Assembly (NCBI GenBank): GCA_963724495.1
Contig: CAVRUZ010000002.1
Location: forward strand, 434,001-498,000
Length of the DNA stretch: 64,000 nt
Source: CAVRUZ01 sp963724495
GTDB lineage: Bacteria > Actinomycetota > Actinomycetes > Propionibacteriales > DAIQRJ01
Direction of reading: 5' to 3'
How positions within the stretch are numbered: position 1 is the stretch's first letter; each line of letters starts with the position of its first letter. Below the pieces are notes generated by a model that was not told the DNA's origin, ran no database searches, and was given only the letters and a program-made list of their open reading frames with translations. Made by a program: the position numbers and the translations under genes. Shown one piece after another: positions 9,597 through 17,841 of the stretch.

Positions 9597-11156
9597 ATGT
9601 CGGGTTCACAGCAGTCGTCCGGACGGGATACCGGTGCGGGTTCGGTCCTACGAGCGGTCGACGGCCTGCATCCCGACTGGCTCAACGGCGACGATCCGGC
9701 CGAGAACGGCACGAGATCCAGCGACGTCGGTGCTGACGCTGCAGACGCACCGGAGCCCCTGTCGGAGTCCGTTGCGATCGACTACGACGGCGACCAGCTG
9801 GACCTCGCCGAGCGCAACTCTCTCCGCCGCGTGGCCGGCCTCTCGACCCAGCTCGCGGACATCTCCGAGGTCGAGTACCGCGACCTGCAGCTCGAACGGG
9901 TCGTGCTCGTCGGGGTCTGGACGTCGGGGACGGCGGTCGAGGCGGAGAACAGCCTCGTCGAGCTCAAGTCCCTCGCCGAGACGGCCGGCGCCGAAGTGCT
10001 CGACGGACTCGTCCAGCGTCGGCAGAAGCCGGACATCGCCACTTACATCGGGTCCGGCAAGGTCGACGAGGTCCGCGCCGTCGTGTCCTCCACCGAGGCC
10101 GACACGGTGATCTGCGACGGCGAGCTCAGTCCCGCGCAGCTGCGCAACCTGGAGGAACGGCTCAAGGTGAAGGTCATCGACCGCACCGGCCTGATCCTCG
10201 ACATCTTCGCCCAGCACGCGCGGAGCCGAGAGGGCCGCGCCCAGGTCGAACTCGCGCAGCTCAGCTACCTGCTCCCGCGCCTGCGCGGCTGGGGTGGCAA
10301 CCTCTCGCGCCAGGCCGGTGGTCGGGCCGCCGGGGGAGTGGGTATCGGTGGACGTGGTCCCGGCGAGACGAAGATCGAGATCGACCGGCGACGAGTCCGG
10401 ACGAGAATGTCCAGGCTGCGTAAGGAAATCTCCGGAATGACCGACGCCCGTGAGGTCCAGCGCCATCAGCGCACCGCCTCGGTCGTGCCCAGCGTTGCCA
10501 TCGCGGGCTACACCAACGCGGGCAAGTCGTCGATCCTGAACCGGCTGACCGGTGCAGGGGCGCTCGTCGACGACGCCCTGTTCGCGACCCTCGATCCCAC
10601 GACGCGCAGGTCGACCACACCCGACGGCAGGACCATCGTCTTGACCGACACCGTCGGCTTCGTCCGCCACCTGCCGCACGAGCTGATCGAGGCCTTCCGG
10701 TCCACGCTGGAGGAGGTGTCGGGGTCCGACCTCTTGGTGCATGTGGTCGACGCGTCCCATCCCGATCCCGAGGGACAGATCAGCGCCGTTCGGGAAGTGC
10801 TGAACGAGTCGGGAGCAGGCGACCTGCCCGAGATCATCGCGATCAACAAGGCCGACATCGCCGACCCGGTGGTCGTCCAGACGCTGCACACGCGGTACCC
10901 CGGGAGCGTCGCGGTGTCGGCCCGGACCGGTGCCGGCATCGACGACCTGCTCGCCACCATCGCCGACCGGCTGCCGCGGCCGGAGATCGACGTGCAGGTG
11001 ACTGTGCCCTACAGCCGGGGCGACCTCGTGTCGCGGATCCACGAACAGGGCGAGGTCCTGTCGCTCGAGCACGGTGCTCAGGGCAGTCAGGTGCATGCCC
11101 GGGTCGACGCGGCGCTGGCCCACGACCTCGAGGGCTTTGCCACCGAGAACGCCTGA
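9597..11156 (+). CDS. hflX: ribosome-associated GTPase HflX
   Basis: HflX binds the 50S subunit and splits stalled or hibernating ribosomes under stress. The N-terminal HflX domain (about residues 95-270) ends with the glycine-rich linker GGRGPGETKIEIDRRRVRTR. The G domain follows with P-loop AGYTNAGKSS, switch/G3 DTVGFVRHLPHELIEAFRST and NKAD as G4. The 519-residue length includes an acidic N-terminal extension typical of actinobacteria. The ATG at 9597 is used because upstream in-frame starts reach into the palindromic repeat. The ribosome site is weak, so an internal start is possible. Confidence 0.92.
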   Translation: MSGSQQSSGRDTGAGSVLRAVDGLHPDWLNGDDPAENGTRSSDVGADAADAPEPLSESVAIDYDGDQLDLAERNSLRRVAGLSTQLADISEVEYRDLQLERVVLVGVWTSGTAVEAENSLVELKSLAETAGAEVLDGLVQRRQKPDIATYIGSGKVDEVRAVVSSTEADTVICDGELSPAQLRNLEERLKVKVIDRTGLILDIFAQHARSREGRAQVELAQLSYLLPRLRGWGGNLSRQAGGRAAGGVGIGGRGPGETKIEIDRRRVRTRMSRLRKEISGMTDAREVQRHQRTASVVPSVAIAGYTNAGKSSILNRLTGAGALVDDALFATLDPTTRRSTTPDGRTIVLTDTVGFVRHLPHELIEAFRSTLEEVSGSDLLVHVVDASHPDPEGQISAVREVLNESGAGDLPEIIAINKADIADPVVVQTLHTRYPGSVAVSARTGAGIDDLLATIADRLPRPEIDVQVTVPYSRGDLVSRIHEQGEVLSLEHGAQGSQVHARVDAALAHDLEGFATENA

Positions 11157-11174
11157 CGGTCTGGCGGACGGCGC

Positions 11175-11180
11175 TACCTT
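11175..11180 (+). promoter_or_regulatory. TACCTT -10 element of a leaderless mini-ORF upstream of the P450
   Basis: TACCTT is followed by exactly 7 bases and then ATG at 11188. That is the spacing at which transcription would begin on the start codon. Confidence 0.5.
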
Positions 11181-11187
11181 GACGCTC

Positions 11188-11217
11188 ATGAAGGATCGTC
11201 AAGGAGCCAGGCTGTGA
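11188..11217 (+). CDS. nine-codon leader ORF coupled to the P450 gene
   Basis: The frame reads ATG then MKDRQGARL and a TGA that overlaps the GTG start of the P450 gene in a GTGA arrangement. It contains the AAGGAG ribosome site used by the P450. A -10 hexamer sits 7 bases before its ATG, so it would be translated leaderless and hand ribosomes to the downstream gene. No family can be assigned to so short a peptide. It may be a coupling device and not a functional peptide. Confidence 0.4.
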   Translation: MKDRQGARL

Positions 11218-12395
11218 CCGCCGTCGCCGACCTCGCCGGAGAGCTGTGGTCGATCAGCGGCGGTGACGACCCCTATCCGGTCTACGCCCGGCTGCGCGAC
11301 CACGGCGGCCTGTTCGAACTCGAACCGGGGCTTTGGCTGGCGACGCGCCATGCCGAGGTGCGAGCCGTGCTGGCCTCCAGGGCGGCGACTGTGCGGCCGC
11401 TTGACTCCGAGGTGCAGCAGGAGAAGGCCGGAGAGCTCGACCTCGCGTTCCTCGACCGGAATCCGCCCGACCACGGCCGGCTGCGCAAGCTCGCCATGCC
11501 GGCCTTCCGCCCGGCGCTGATGCGCGGCTACCGCGATCAGATCGCCGAGCTCGTCGACACCCTTCTCGCTGACGTGGCACCCGCGGAACCGTTCGACGTC
11601 GTGCATCAGCTCGCGATGCCGGTGCCCGTCGGCGTCATCTGCACGCTCATGGGCATCGACGGCGCCGACATCCGCACACTCGCGCGGTACGGCCAGGTGG
11701 TCGGCGTGGCGTTGTCGGGGAGGGAACTCACACCGGCTCAGGTGAATGAACTCGAGGCGGCCAAGGACGAGCTCAGCGCGATGTTCGCGCGGCTCGCCGA
11801 GGAGCGGGCGGCCGACCCGCGTGAAGACGTGATCTCGCATCTCGTACAGGCCATGCCCGACCGGATCACGCCCTACGAGCTCATGGTCACGACCCGGCTC
11901 CTGCTCATCGCCGGCTTCGAGACCACCGTGAACCTCATCGGCAACGGCACGCACGCGTTGCTGTCCGAACCCGCCGCGTGGCAGGCCTTCGTCGACGATC
12001 CTGGTCTGGCGCCGCAGGTCGTGGAGGAGGCGTTGCGCTTCGACCCGCCGGTGCAGAGCACCGGCCGGTTCGCCACCGAGGACCTCGTCGTCGGCGGCAC
12101 CACCGTCCCGGCAGGCTCGTGGGTCACCACGCTGATCGCGTCGGCCAACCGCGACGAGACGGTCTTCACCGATGCCGACACGTTCGACCCCGGCCGGGCC
12201 AACGCCGACGACCACTTGGCGTTCTCGGGTGGCATCCACTACTGCCTCGGCGCTCCGCTTGCACGCCTCGAGGGCGAGGTCGCCCTTGCCGGTCTCGCCA
12301 CCCGCTTTCCCGGCCTCGAGCTCGCGGGGCAGGGAGAACCGCGAGCCTCCACGGTCATCCGCGGGTTCGCCCGGTTGCCGGTGGTGAGCCGGTAG
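11214..12395 (+). CDS. cytochrome P450
   Basis: This heme-thiolate monooxygenase has 393 residues, typical of soluble bacterial P450s. The I-helix oxygen-binding region reads LLIAGFETTVNLIGNG (about residue 224). The ExxR motif is in VEEALRFDPP (about residue 268). The heme loop is FSGGIHYCLGAPLARLEGE (about residue 340), whose Cys ligates iron. The usual Phe-Gly of the heme loop reads Phe-Ser here. No ferredoxin or reductase gene is adjacent, so substrate and redox partner are unknown. The GTG start has AAGGAG upstream and overlaps the mini-ORF stop. Confidence 0.93.
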   Translation: MTAVADLAGELWSISGGDDPYPVYARLRDHGGLFELEPGLWLATRHAEVRAVLASRAATVRPLDSEVQQEKAGELDLAFLDRNPPDHGRLRKLAMPAFRPALMRGYRDQIAELVDTLLADVAPAEPFDVVHQLAMPVPVGVICTLMGIDGADIRTLARYGQVVGVALSGRELTPAQVNELEAAKDELSAMFARLAEERAADPREDVISHLVQAMPDRITPYELMVTTRLLLIAGFETTVNLIGNGTHALLSEPAAWQAFVDDPGLAPQVVEEALRFDPPVQSTGRFATEDLVVGGTTVPAGSWVTTLIASANRDETVFTDADTFDPGRANADDHLAFSGGIHYCLGAPLARLEGEVALAGLATRFPGLELAGQGEPRASTVIRGFARLPVVSR

Positions 12396-12398
12396 CCT
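12393..12398 (+). promoter_or_regulatory. TAGCCT -10 element of dinG
   Basis: TAGCCT overlaps the P450 TAG stop and is 7 bases before the GTG of dinG. This fits leaderless transcription from inside the end of the P450 gene. Confidence 0.5.
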
Positions 12399-12405
12399 CA
12401 CACGG

Positions 12406-14703
12406 GTGCCTGATCCGACCACCGCCGCTGTCGGCGAGCCTGTGGCAGCCGGTCGGTCAGCCGCGTCGGGGCCGGATGCGTCGGAGCCAGATCACCTGGA
12501 CGACGACGAGCACGGAGTCGAACTTCCCCCGGCCGAGATCGATCGGCTGATCGACGCGGCCGTGCAGGCACTGGCGGGCGAGCGTCGCGACGGGCAGCAC
12601 GTGATGGCCCAGGCCGTCGCCGAGGCGTTCGTGCAACGGCGGCACCTGCTGGTGCAGGCCGGCACCGGAACGGGGAAGTCCCTGGCCTACCTCGCACCGG
12701 CCATGCTCCTCGCGCAGCAGGCCGACACCCCGGTGATCGTGGCGACGGCCACCCTGGCGCTGCAGGCGCAGCTGGTCGGACGCGACCTGCCGCTGTTCGC
12801 GGAGGCGCTCCGGCCACACCTGCCCAAGCCGCCGACGTTCGCGATCTTCAAGGGACGCAGCAACTACGCCTGCCTCGCGCGAGTGCGAAGCGGTGTTCCC
12901 GACGAGCAGGGTGTCCTGGTCGAGGCGGCACCGCCCGGGAAGCTCGGCGCCGAGGTGATGACTCTGCGAGGCTGGGCCGAGGCCGAGGCGAAAGCCGGCG
13001 GCGACGGCGACCGCGACAGTGCACCGGTGCACAGCGACCGCGGCTGGGCACAGGTCTCGATCCAGGCCCGGGAGTGCCCAGGCAAGGACAACTGTCCGTT
13101 CGGCAACGAGTGCTTCGCCGAGCGGTCCCGCGATGTCGCAGCCTTGGCAGATGTGGTGGTCACCAACCACGCGGTACTCGCGATCGACGCCCTGGAAGGC
13201 ATTCCGCTGCTCCCGGAGTACCGGCATGCCGTGATCGACGAAGCACACGAGCTGGTGGCCCGGGTGACCTCGGCGGCCTCGCTCGAGTTGTCACCCGGTG
13301 CCGTCGAGCGGGCCGCTCGCCGGGCTCGACCGTTCGTCAAGGACGACGGCGATCAGGTCGAGGCGATGCTGGAGGCTGCGGACGGACTTCGCGACGCCCT
13401 GGCCGAGAGTGAATCGGGCCGACTGCCCACACTTGGCGCGTCTCTCGGCGCGGCCGTGTCACAGGTCCGGGACCGATCGCGGTCGGTGCTGAGTGCTATC
13501 CCGACCGATGTTCTCGTCGTGGACGCCGACACCGAACCGGGCAAGCGCACGGCGAAGGTGATGGTCGACCAGGTGCGCCTGGTGGCCGAGCGGATCGCGG
13601 CCGACAGCGAGTTCGACGTGGTCTGGGTGACGGAGGCTCGCGGCTCGACCGGAGAGGGCAACGTCGGCGGTGCTGGTCGCCACAGCGCCGGGCCGGACCG
13701 GTTCCTGCGCGACCGGGGGAAGGAGCTGCGGCTGGCGCCGTTGTCGGTGGCGGGCCTGTTGCGCGACAAGCTGTTCGGCCAGACCACCTGTGTGCTGACC
13801 TCTGCGACGCTCAAGCTCGGTGGCGACTTCGACGCGATGGCGCGCCAGGTGGGCCTGCGGCCGAGCGAACAGGTCGGCGCACCCGAAGCCGCCTCGAAGT
13901 TGCCGGGACGCACAACCGCCGCCGAGGGCTCGCCGGCGAACGGCGCCGCCCGGGTGGTCAACGCAGAGTCGCCGGTGGTCGTGCGTCCACAGCCCTGGGT
14001 CGGTCTCGACGCAGGTTCGCCGTTCGACTATGCCCGCCAGGCGATTCTCTACACGGCGCGGCGGCTGCCGTCACCGGGTCGCGAGGGGCCGGGGGAGCAA
14101 CTGCTCGAGCAACTCGTCGAACTCGTCCGCGCGGCCGGCGGCCGCACCCTCGGACTCTTCTCGTCGCGCCGGGGTGCAGAGGCCGCCGCCGAGTACGTCC
14201 GCCCGAAGGTGGAGACCACTGTCCTGTGTCAGGGCGACGCGCAGTTGCCCGAGCTCAGCCGTCAGTTCCGCGAGGAGCAGTCCACCAGCCTGTTCGGCAC
14301 GCTCTCGCTGTGGCAGGGAATCGACGTGCCGGGGGACACGTGTGTGCTCGTGACGATCGACCGACTGCCGTTCCCCCGGCCGGACGACCCGCTGATGGCT
14401 GCCCGTGCTCGTGCTGCCGACGAGGCCGGCGGCAACGGCTTCATGTCGGTGTCCGCGACCCATGCGGCGCTCCTGCTGGCGCAGGGCACCGGGCGGCTCA
14501 TCCGGCGCAGCTCCGACAAGGGCGTCGTCGCCTGCCTCGATCCTCGCCTGGTGACGGCGCGCTATGGCACCTTCCTGCGCAGTTCACTACCGCCGATGTG
14601 GGAGACCACCGACCTCGACACCACGCTCGGTGCCCTGCGCCGGCTGGCGGCAGATGCCGAGGCCAGGGCGGCGTCGGACGCGACCGCACCGGTGGCCGGC
14701 TAG
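12406..14703 (+). CDS. dinG: DinG/XPD-family ATP-dependent DNA helicase
   Basis: This superfamily 2 helicase has 765 residues. Motif I is VQAGTGTGKSLAYLAPAMLL (about residues 84-103) and motif II is VIDEAHELV (about residue 276). The four-cysteine iron-sulfur region spans NYACLARVRSG and CPGKDNCPFGNECFAERS. C-terminal helicase motifs include LFGTLSLWQGIDVPG and QGTGRLIRRSSD. It lacks the N-terminal exonuclease domain found in some Gram-positive DinG proteins. It unwinds 5'-3', including R-loops and G-quadruplexes in relatives. It lies close to lexA, but I see no LexA box at its start. Confidence 0.93.
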   Translation: MPDPTTAAVGEPVAAGRSAASGPDASEPDHLDDDEHGVELPPAEIDRLIDAAVQALAGERRDGQHVMAQAVAEAFVQRRHLLVQAGTGTGKSLAYLAPAMLLAQQADTPVIVATATLALQAQLVGRDLPLFAEALRPHLPKPPTFAIFKGRSNYACLARVRSGVPDEQGVLVEAAPPGKLGAEVMTLRGWAEAEAKAGGDGDRDSAPVHSDRGWAQVSIQARECPGKDNCPFGNECFAERSRDVAALADVVVTNHAVLAIDALEGIPLLPEYRHAVIDEAHELVARVTSAASLELSPGAVERAARRARPFVKDDGDQVEAMLEAADGLRDALAESESGRLPTLGASLGAAVSQVRDRSRSVLSAIPTDVLVVDADTEPGKRTAKVMVDQVRLVAERIAADSEFDVVWVTEARGSTGEGNVGGAGRHSAGPDRFLRDRGKELRLAPLSVAGLLRDKLFGQTTCVLTSATLKLGGDFDAMARQVGLRPSEQVGAPEAASKLPGRTTAAEGSPANGAARVVNAESPVVVRPQPWVGLDAGSPFDYARQAILYTARRLPSPGREGPGEQLLEQLVELVRAAGGRTLGLFSSRRGAEAAAEYVRPKVETTVLCQGDAQLPELSRQFREEQSTSLFGTLSLWQGIDVPGDTCVLVTIDRLPFPRPDDPLMAARARAADEAGGNGFMSVSATHAALLLAQGTGRLIRRSSDKGVVACLDPRLVTARYGTFLRSSLPPMWETTDLDTTLGALRRLAADAEARAASDATAPVAG

Positions 14704-14706
14704 TCC

Positions 14707-14793
14707 GCGCGAAACAGGCAGCCGAGACGTCCTGCCGCCGCACATACCCGCATATGTCCGGATCCGCCGCGCTCGCGTGCATGTTTGGCGCGC
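14707..14793. repeat. palindromic repeat, family A, copy 1
   Basis: The left arm GCGCGAAACAGGCAG is degenerate. The right arm CGTGCATGTTTGGCGCGC is a good match to the family end. The internal core CATATGTCCGGATCC corresponds to the ATGTCcGGAcTC core of the other copies. It sits between the convergent 3' ends of dinG and the CofE-like gene. Confidence 0.7.
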
Positions 14794-14834
14794 GTGCGAC
14801 ACGGCCGTGGCGGCCGGCGGGGTGGCGTGCCTCC

Positions 14835-15677
14835 TCAGCCGATGCGCAGTGCCAGCGCGATCGGGGTGAGCTGGCGGCCCTGGCCCATCGGGTTGTCGGC
14901 AACGAGAGCGTCGAAGAAGGAGTTCGGCCGATCGGTGTCCTGGCCGAGGATCTGCCGGCCGAGGTCGTTGGCGTCGATCAGCGCCACGCCGCCGAAGGTC
15001 GGCCGGGCGTCGGCGGGGAGCGACCGCTGGATCGTCCGCCGGAGGTCGGTCGACACCAGCTCAGGATCCTTGGGCGCCATCTTCGCGGACACGTTCGACG
15101 GGTAGGCCGAGTACTCGGTGGGACCGTTGATGTCGTTCACGTGATGTCCGGCCACCCGGTAGAACCAGCCCCGGCGGCGGATCAGCTTGCCGGCGAGTCC
15201 GATTGCCGACGCGCCGAGGACGCGGGGGAGTCCCGCCTCGTCGATGGCCAACTGCATCGCCCAGGGTGACCCGAGGCCGAGGCCGTGCGGGGTGCGCATC
15301 ACGAACTTGGACAGCAGCCGCGCTGCCATGCCGGGCTGGATCTCCCAGGTGAAGAAGGAGCGTCCCTGGGTGATCGCGACGACCTTGCCCACGACGAGGA
15401 CGTACCAGCGCTGCCGGAATCCCTCCTGCAGGTCTCGATCAGCCAGGGCGGCTTCGACGGCGGGCCGAAGCACGCGCGCCATCTTGCCGCCGAGGTCGTC
15501 GCCACGATCGAACAGCTCGGTCCGAAGCGGGATGCGGGCCCAGGTCTCGCCGTCGATCGTGATCGCGAGCGGCTTGCCCACGTTGGGATCGAGGAGCCCC
15601 TTCGCCGAGGCGTGCACCGCCGGCTGGGTGACACGCAACCTGGCCGCGGCGGTGCCGGGCTGGTCGTGCAGCGACAT
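14835..15677 (-). CDS. F420-0:gamma-glutamyl ligase-like (CofE-like) protein
   Basis: This 280-residue protein has a central RWYVLVVGKVVAITQGRSFF that resembles the lysine-containing segment of CofE-type F420-0:L-glutamate ligases, and a conserved-looking HHVNDINGPTEYSAYPSN followed by VSAKMAPKDPELVSTD. True CofE adds glutamates to coenzyme F420. This looks like a divergent paralogue, since it lacks cofD as a neighbour and I cannot verify all metal and GTP ligands. GGAGTCGCG precedes the ATG. It is convergent with dinG and followed on the same strand by lexA's 3' side. The family assignment is tentative. Confidence 0.5.
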   Translation of the reverse strand: MSLHDQPGTAAARLRVTQPAVHASAKGLLDPNVGKPLAITIDGETWARIPLRTELFDRGDDLGGKMARVLRPAVEAALADRDLQEGFRQRWYVLVVGKVVAITQGRSFFTWEIQPGMAARLLSKFVMRTPHGLGLGSPWAMQLAIDEAGLPRVLGASAIGLAGKLIRRRGWFYRVAGHHVNDINGPTEYSAYPSNVSAKMAPKDPELVSTDLRRTIQRSLPADARPTFGGVALIDANDLGRQILGQDTDRPNSFFDALVADNPMGQGRQLTPIALALRIG

Positions 15678-15750
15678 CGCGACTCCTGGTGTGCGTCCGA
15701 CGGGCCGAGCCGAGCGACACCGCTTCCGCCGGCCCTGTTGGCCGGCGGGA

Positions 15751-16605
15751 CTACAGGCGCCGCATCACCGCGACCACCTTACCGAGGATGGTGGCGTCGT
15801 CCCCGGCAATCGGCTCGTACGCCGGGTTGTGCGGCATCAGCCAGACGTGACCGTCGCTCTGCCGGTAGGTCTTGACGGTGGCCTCGCCGTCGAGCAGGGC
15901 GGCGACGATCTCTCCCTGCTCACACGTGGGCTGTTGCCGGACGACGACCCAGTCGCGATCACAGATCGCCGCATCGACCATCGAATCGCCGACCACCTGC
16001 AGGAGGAACAGGGTGCCGTCGCCCACGAGTTGCTTCGGCAGCGGCAGGACGTCCTCGATCGCCTCCTCCGCGAGGATCGGTCCACCGGCTGCGATGCGGC
16101 CGATCAGCGGGACATAGGTGGGAGCACTCGCGCCGATCGTCGGATCGTCCGGTTCCACCGCCGGTATCGGGGGGAGCACGGCGGGCAGGTGCAGGGCGGG
16201 CTGGTCGTCGGGAAGGGTGACCACGACTGCCCGGGGCAGATTGGGATCGCGGCGCAGGTAGCCGATGGCCTCCAGCTTGCGGAGCTGGTGGGCGACCGAC
16301 GATGGCGAGGTAAGCCCGACCGCGTCGCCGATCTCGCGGATCGACGGCGGGTAGCCCCGCTCCTGGATCGCCTCCTGGATGAACAGCAGCACCCGCTTGG
16401 CCCGTGGCGTGAGGCCGGTGTTGTCCGCCGGGCCGTCCGGCAGCTCGCGGACGTTGTCCGGAGCCGACTTCGACCGCTTCGCCGTCCGCCCCGCGGCGGG
16501 AGCACGCCGACGAGCTGCGCCCTTTGGTGCTGCTCCCGGCTCGGCGGCTTGGCGGGTGCCCTGCGGGGTGTTCCCGGTGGAACCGCCGTTGCGGTCAGCG
16601 CTCAT
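15751..16605 (-). CDS. lexA: SOS repressor LexA
   Basis: LexA represses DNA-damage genes until RecA-stimulated self-cleavage. After a basic, disordered N-terminus (about 60 residues, longer than usual) comes the winged-helix domain with LTPRAKRVLLFIQEAIQE and GLTSPSSVAHQLRKLE. The cleavage site is in GRIAAGGPILAEE (Ala-Gly). The catalytic Ser is in VVGDSMVDAAICDRDWVVV and the Lys in GEATVKTYRQ. The ATG at 16605 is selected because TGGAGGA is 4-5 bases upstream; the longer frame to 16722 would include the SOS box. Length is 284 residues. It is likely autoregulated through the box at 16687. Confidence 0.96.
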   Translation of the reverse strand: MSADRNGGSTGNTPQGTRQAAEPGAAPKGAARRRAPAAGRTAKRSKSAPDNVRELPDGPADNTGLTPRAKRVLLFIQEAIQERGYPPSIREIGDAVGLTSPSSVAHQLRKLEAIGYLRRDPNLPRAVVVTLPDDQPALHLPAVLPPIPAVEPDDPTIGASAPTYVPLIGRIAAGGPILAEEAIEDVLPLPKQLVGDGTLFLLQVVGDSMVDAAICDRDWVVVRQQPTCEQGEIVAALLDGEATVKTYRQSDGHVWLMPHNPAYEPIAGDDATILGKVVAVMRRL

Positions 16606-16686
16606 GGGTCCTCCAGATGGCGAGGTCGATAGGCGGGCGGATGCGCATCCATCCGGGCCAAACGGTACGTGCGTGTTCGGGCGTAA

Positions 16687-16702
16687 CCAAACAGGTGTTC
16701 GA
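16687..16702. promoter_or_regulatory. LexA (SOS) box between lexA and the LysM gene
   Basis: CCAAACAGGTGTTCGA matches the actinobacterial SOS consensus TCGAACNNNNGTTCGA at 10 of 12 defined positions and lies 82 bases before the lexA start. Weaker half-sites (GTTCGA at 16806, TCGAAC near 16831 and 16919) are scattered toward the divergent LysM gene. Confidence 0.75.
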
Positions 16703-16993
16703 GCGTGTCGCGATGTGGCCATCCTCTCCGGAGAGAGGAGGGCCGGTGGGCTTCATCGAGCCGGCTGTGCACAAACACGCAGGTCAGACCGGGTTGTGGA
16801 CAACTGTTCGATAGCTTATCGTGGTGGCTGATCGAACAGGCGTCCAGTCTGTCAGCTGCACTACGGGACCTTGGCCGCAACTTTGTCGGTGCTGCCCGGT
16901 AGACATTCCTCGGGCGTTGATCGAACGCCAGTACAGCATCGCAGTCAGGCACCCGGCAACGTCATGCTCACAGGCACCACAGTGGAGGACGAC

Positions 16994-17509
16994 ATGAGCT
17001 CAGCTCCCGTCTGGGACGTCGAGGCGACCGAGTGGGTCACCGACGGCTGCCGACTCACGCCCACCGGTGTCGCCCCGGTCATCCCACTGCAGCGCGCCGA
17101 GCCCAGGAGCCCGGTCGCGCCGGCCCGGGCACCGTTGCGGCAACCGACCCGACGGGCGGGTACCCGAGGACCTCGTTACGCCACGGCGCCCGCGCCCGCA
17201 GTTGCCGACACCGTCCGGCTCACGCGGCGCGGGGAGCTGTTGGTCCGTCGCGTCACCGCGGCACTGGTCGTCCTGGCAGTGGCCGGCGTGATCACGGCGC
17301 TGGCGATCGGTGTGGTCGGGTTGCTGCATCCCGCTGCCCAGTCGTCCCAGACCGTGGTCGTGCAGCCGGGACAGTCGTTGTGGCAGATCGCCGACGAACA
17401 CGGCTCAGGCGGCGATGTGCGTGACGACATCGAGCGGATCCGCTCGGCCAACGGGCTCCAAGGTGCCGACGTTCAGGCAGGACAACGGCTGATCGTCCCG
17501 GCCGGCTGA
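16994..17509 (+). CDS. LysM-domain membrane protein divergent from lexA (Rv2719c/YneA-like position)
   Basis: This 171-residue protein has a proline/arginine-rich cytoplasmic part, one membrane segment (LVVLAVAGVITALAIGVVGL, about residues 96-115) and a C-terminal LysM domain starting VVVQPGQSLWQIADEH. LysM binds peptidoglycan. In mycobacteria (Rv2719c) and Bacillus (YneA), a LysM protein beside lexA is a damage-induced division inhibitor; the same position here makes that role likely but unproven. The ATG at 16994 has TGGAGGAC just upstream. An earlier in-frame start at 16871 has no such site. Confidence 0.85.
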   Translation: MSSAPVWDVEATEWVTDGCRLTPTGVAPVIPLQRAEPRSPVAPARAPLRQPTRRAGTRGPRYATAPAPAVADTVRLTRRGELLVRRVTAALVVLAVAGVITALAIGVVGLLHPAAQSSQTVVVQPGQSLWQIADEHGSGGDVRDDIERIRSANGLQGADVQAGQRLIVPAG

Positions 17510-17645
17510 GGCCTCCTGCTCTACCTCCTGCAGCTGGCGCGGGCGCATCCCGGTGGTCGCCCGGTGCCGGGCGAAGTGATCTTGCGACACGCCCGACTTG
17601 TCCCGTCTGTGCCCTTGCTCTGTGCCCCTTCCCGACCTATGGTGG

Positions 17646-17749
17646 CCCTACATGTAGTAGTCACACGGGTGTGGTTCATCCACAGGTTGTGGTGTGACAG
17701 CCCACAGGTTGTCCCCAGTCTGTCCAGAGAACGCGCCCGGTTTTCCACA
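17646..17749 (+). promoter_or_regulatory. candidate NrdR and DnaA binding sites upstream of nrdR
   Basis: A perfect 10-bp palindrome CTACATGTAG (17648-17657) is a candidate NrdR box. Two near repeats CCACAGGTTGTGG (17680-17692) and CCACAGGTTGTCC (from 17702) follow. TTTTCCACA at 17741 matches the DnaA box TTWTNCACA exactly, and TTGTCCCCA (17709) and TCATCCACA (17676) are near matches. Site identity is inferred from motif similarity only. Confidence 0.35.
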
Positions 17750-17841
17750 GTCGGGTCAGTCGCGAGTCCCTGACCGCCGCGAACGCGCGGCGTCAGCGGC
17801 AGCGGGCGAACACGGGGAACGGCAGCGGAGGGAGGCACGCC

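Noticed and set aside
16605..16722. Upstream start for lexA
   Set aside because: It would place the SOS box inside the coding region. A GGAGG site directly before 16605 and the family start support the shorter gene.
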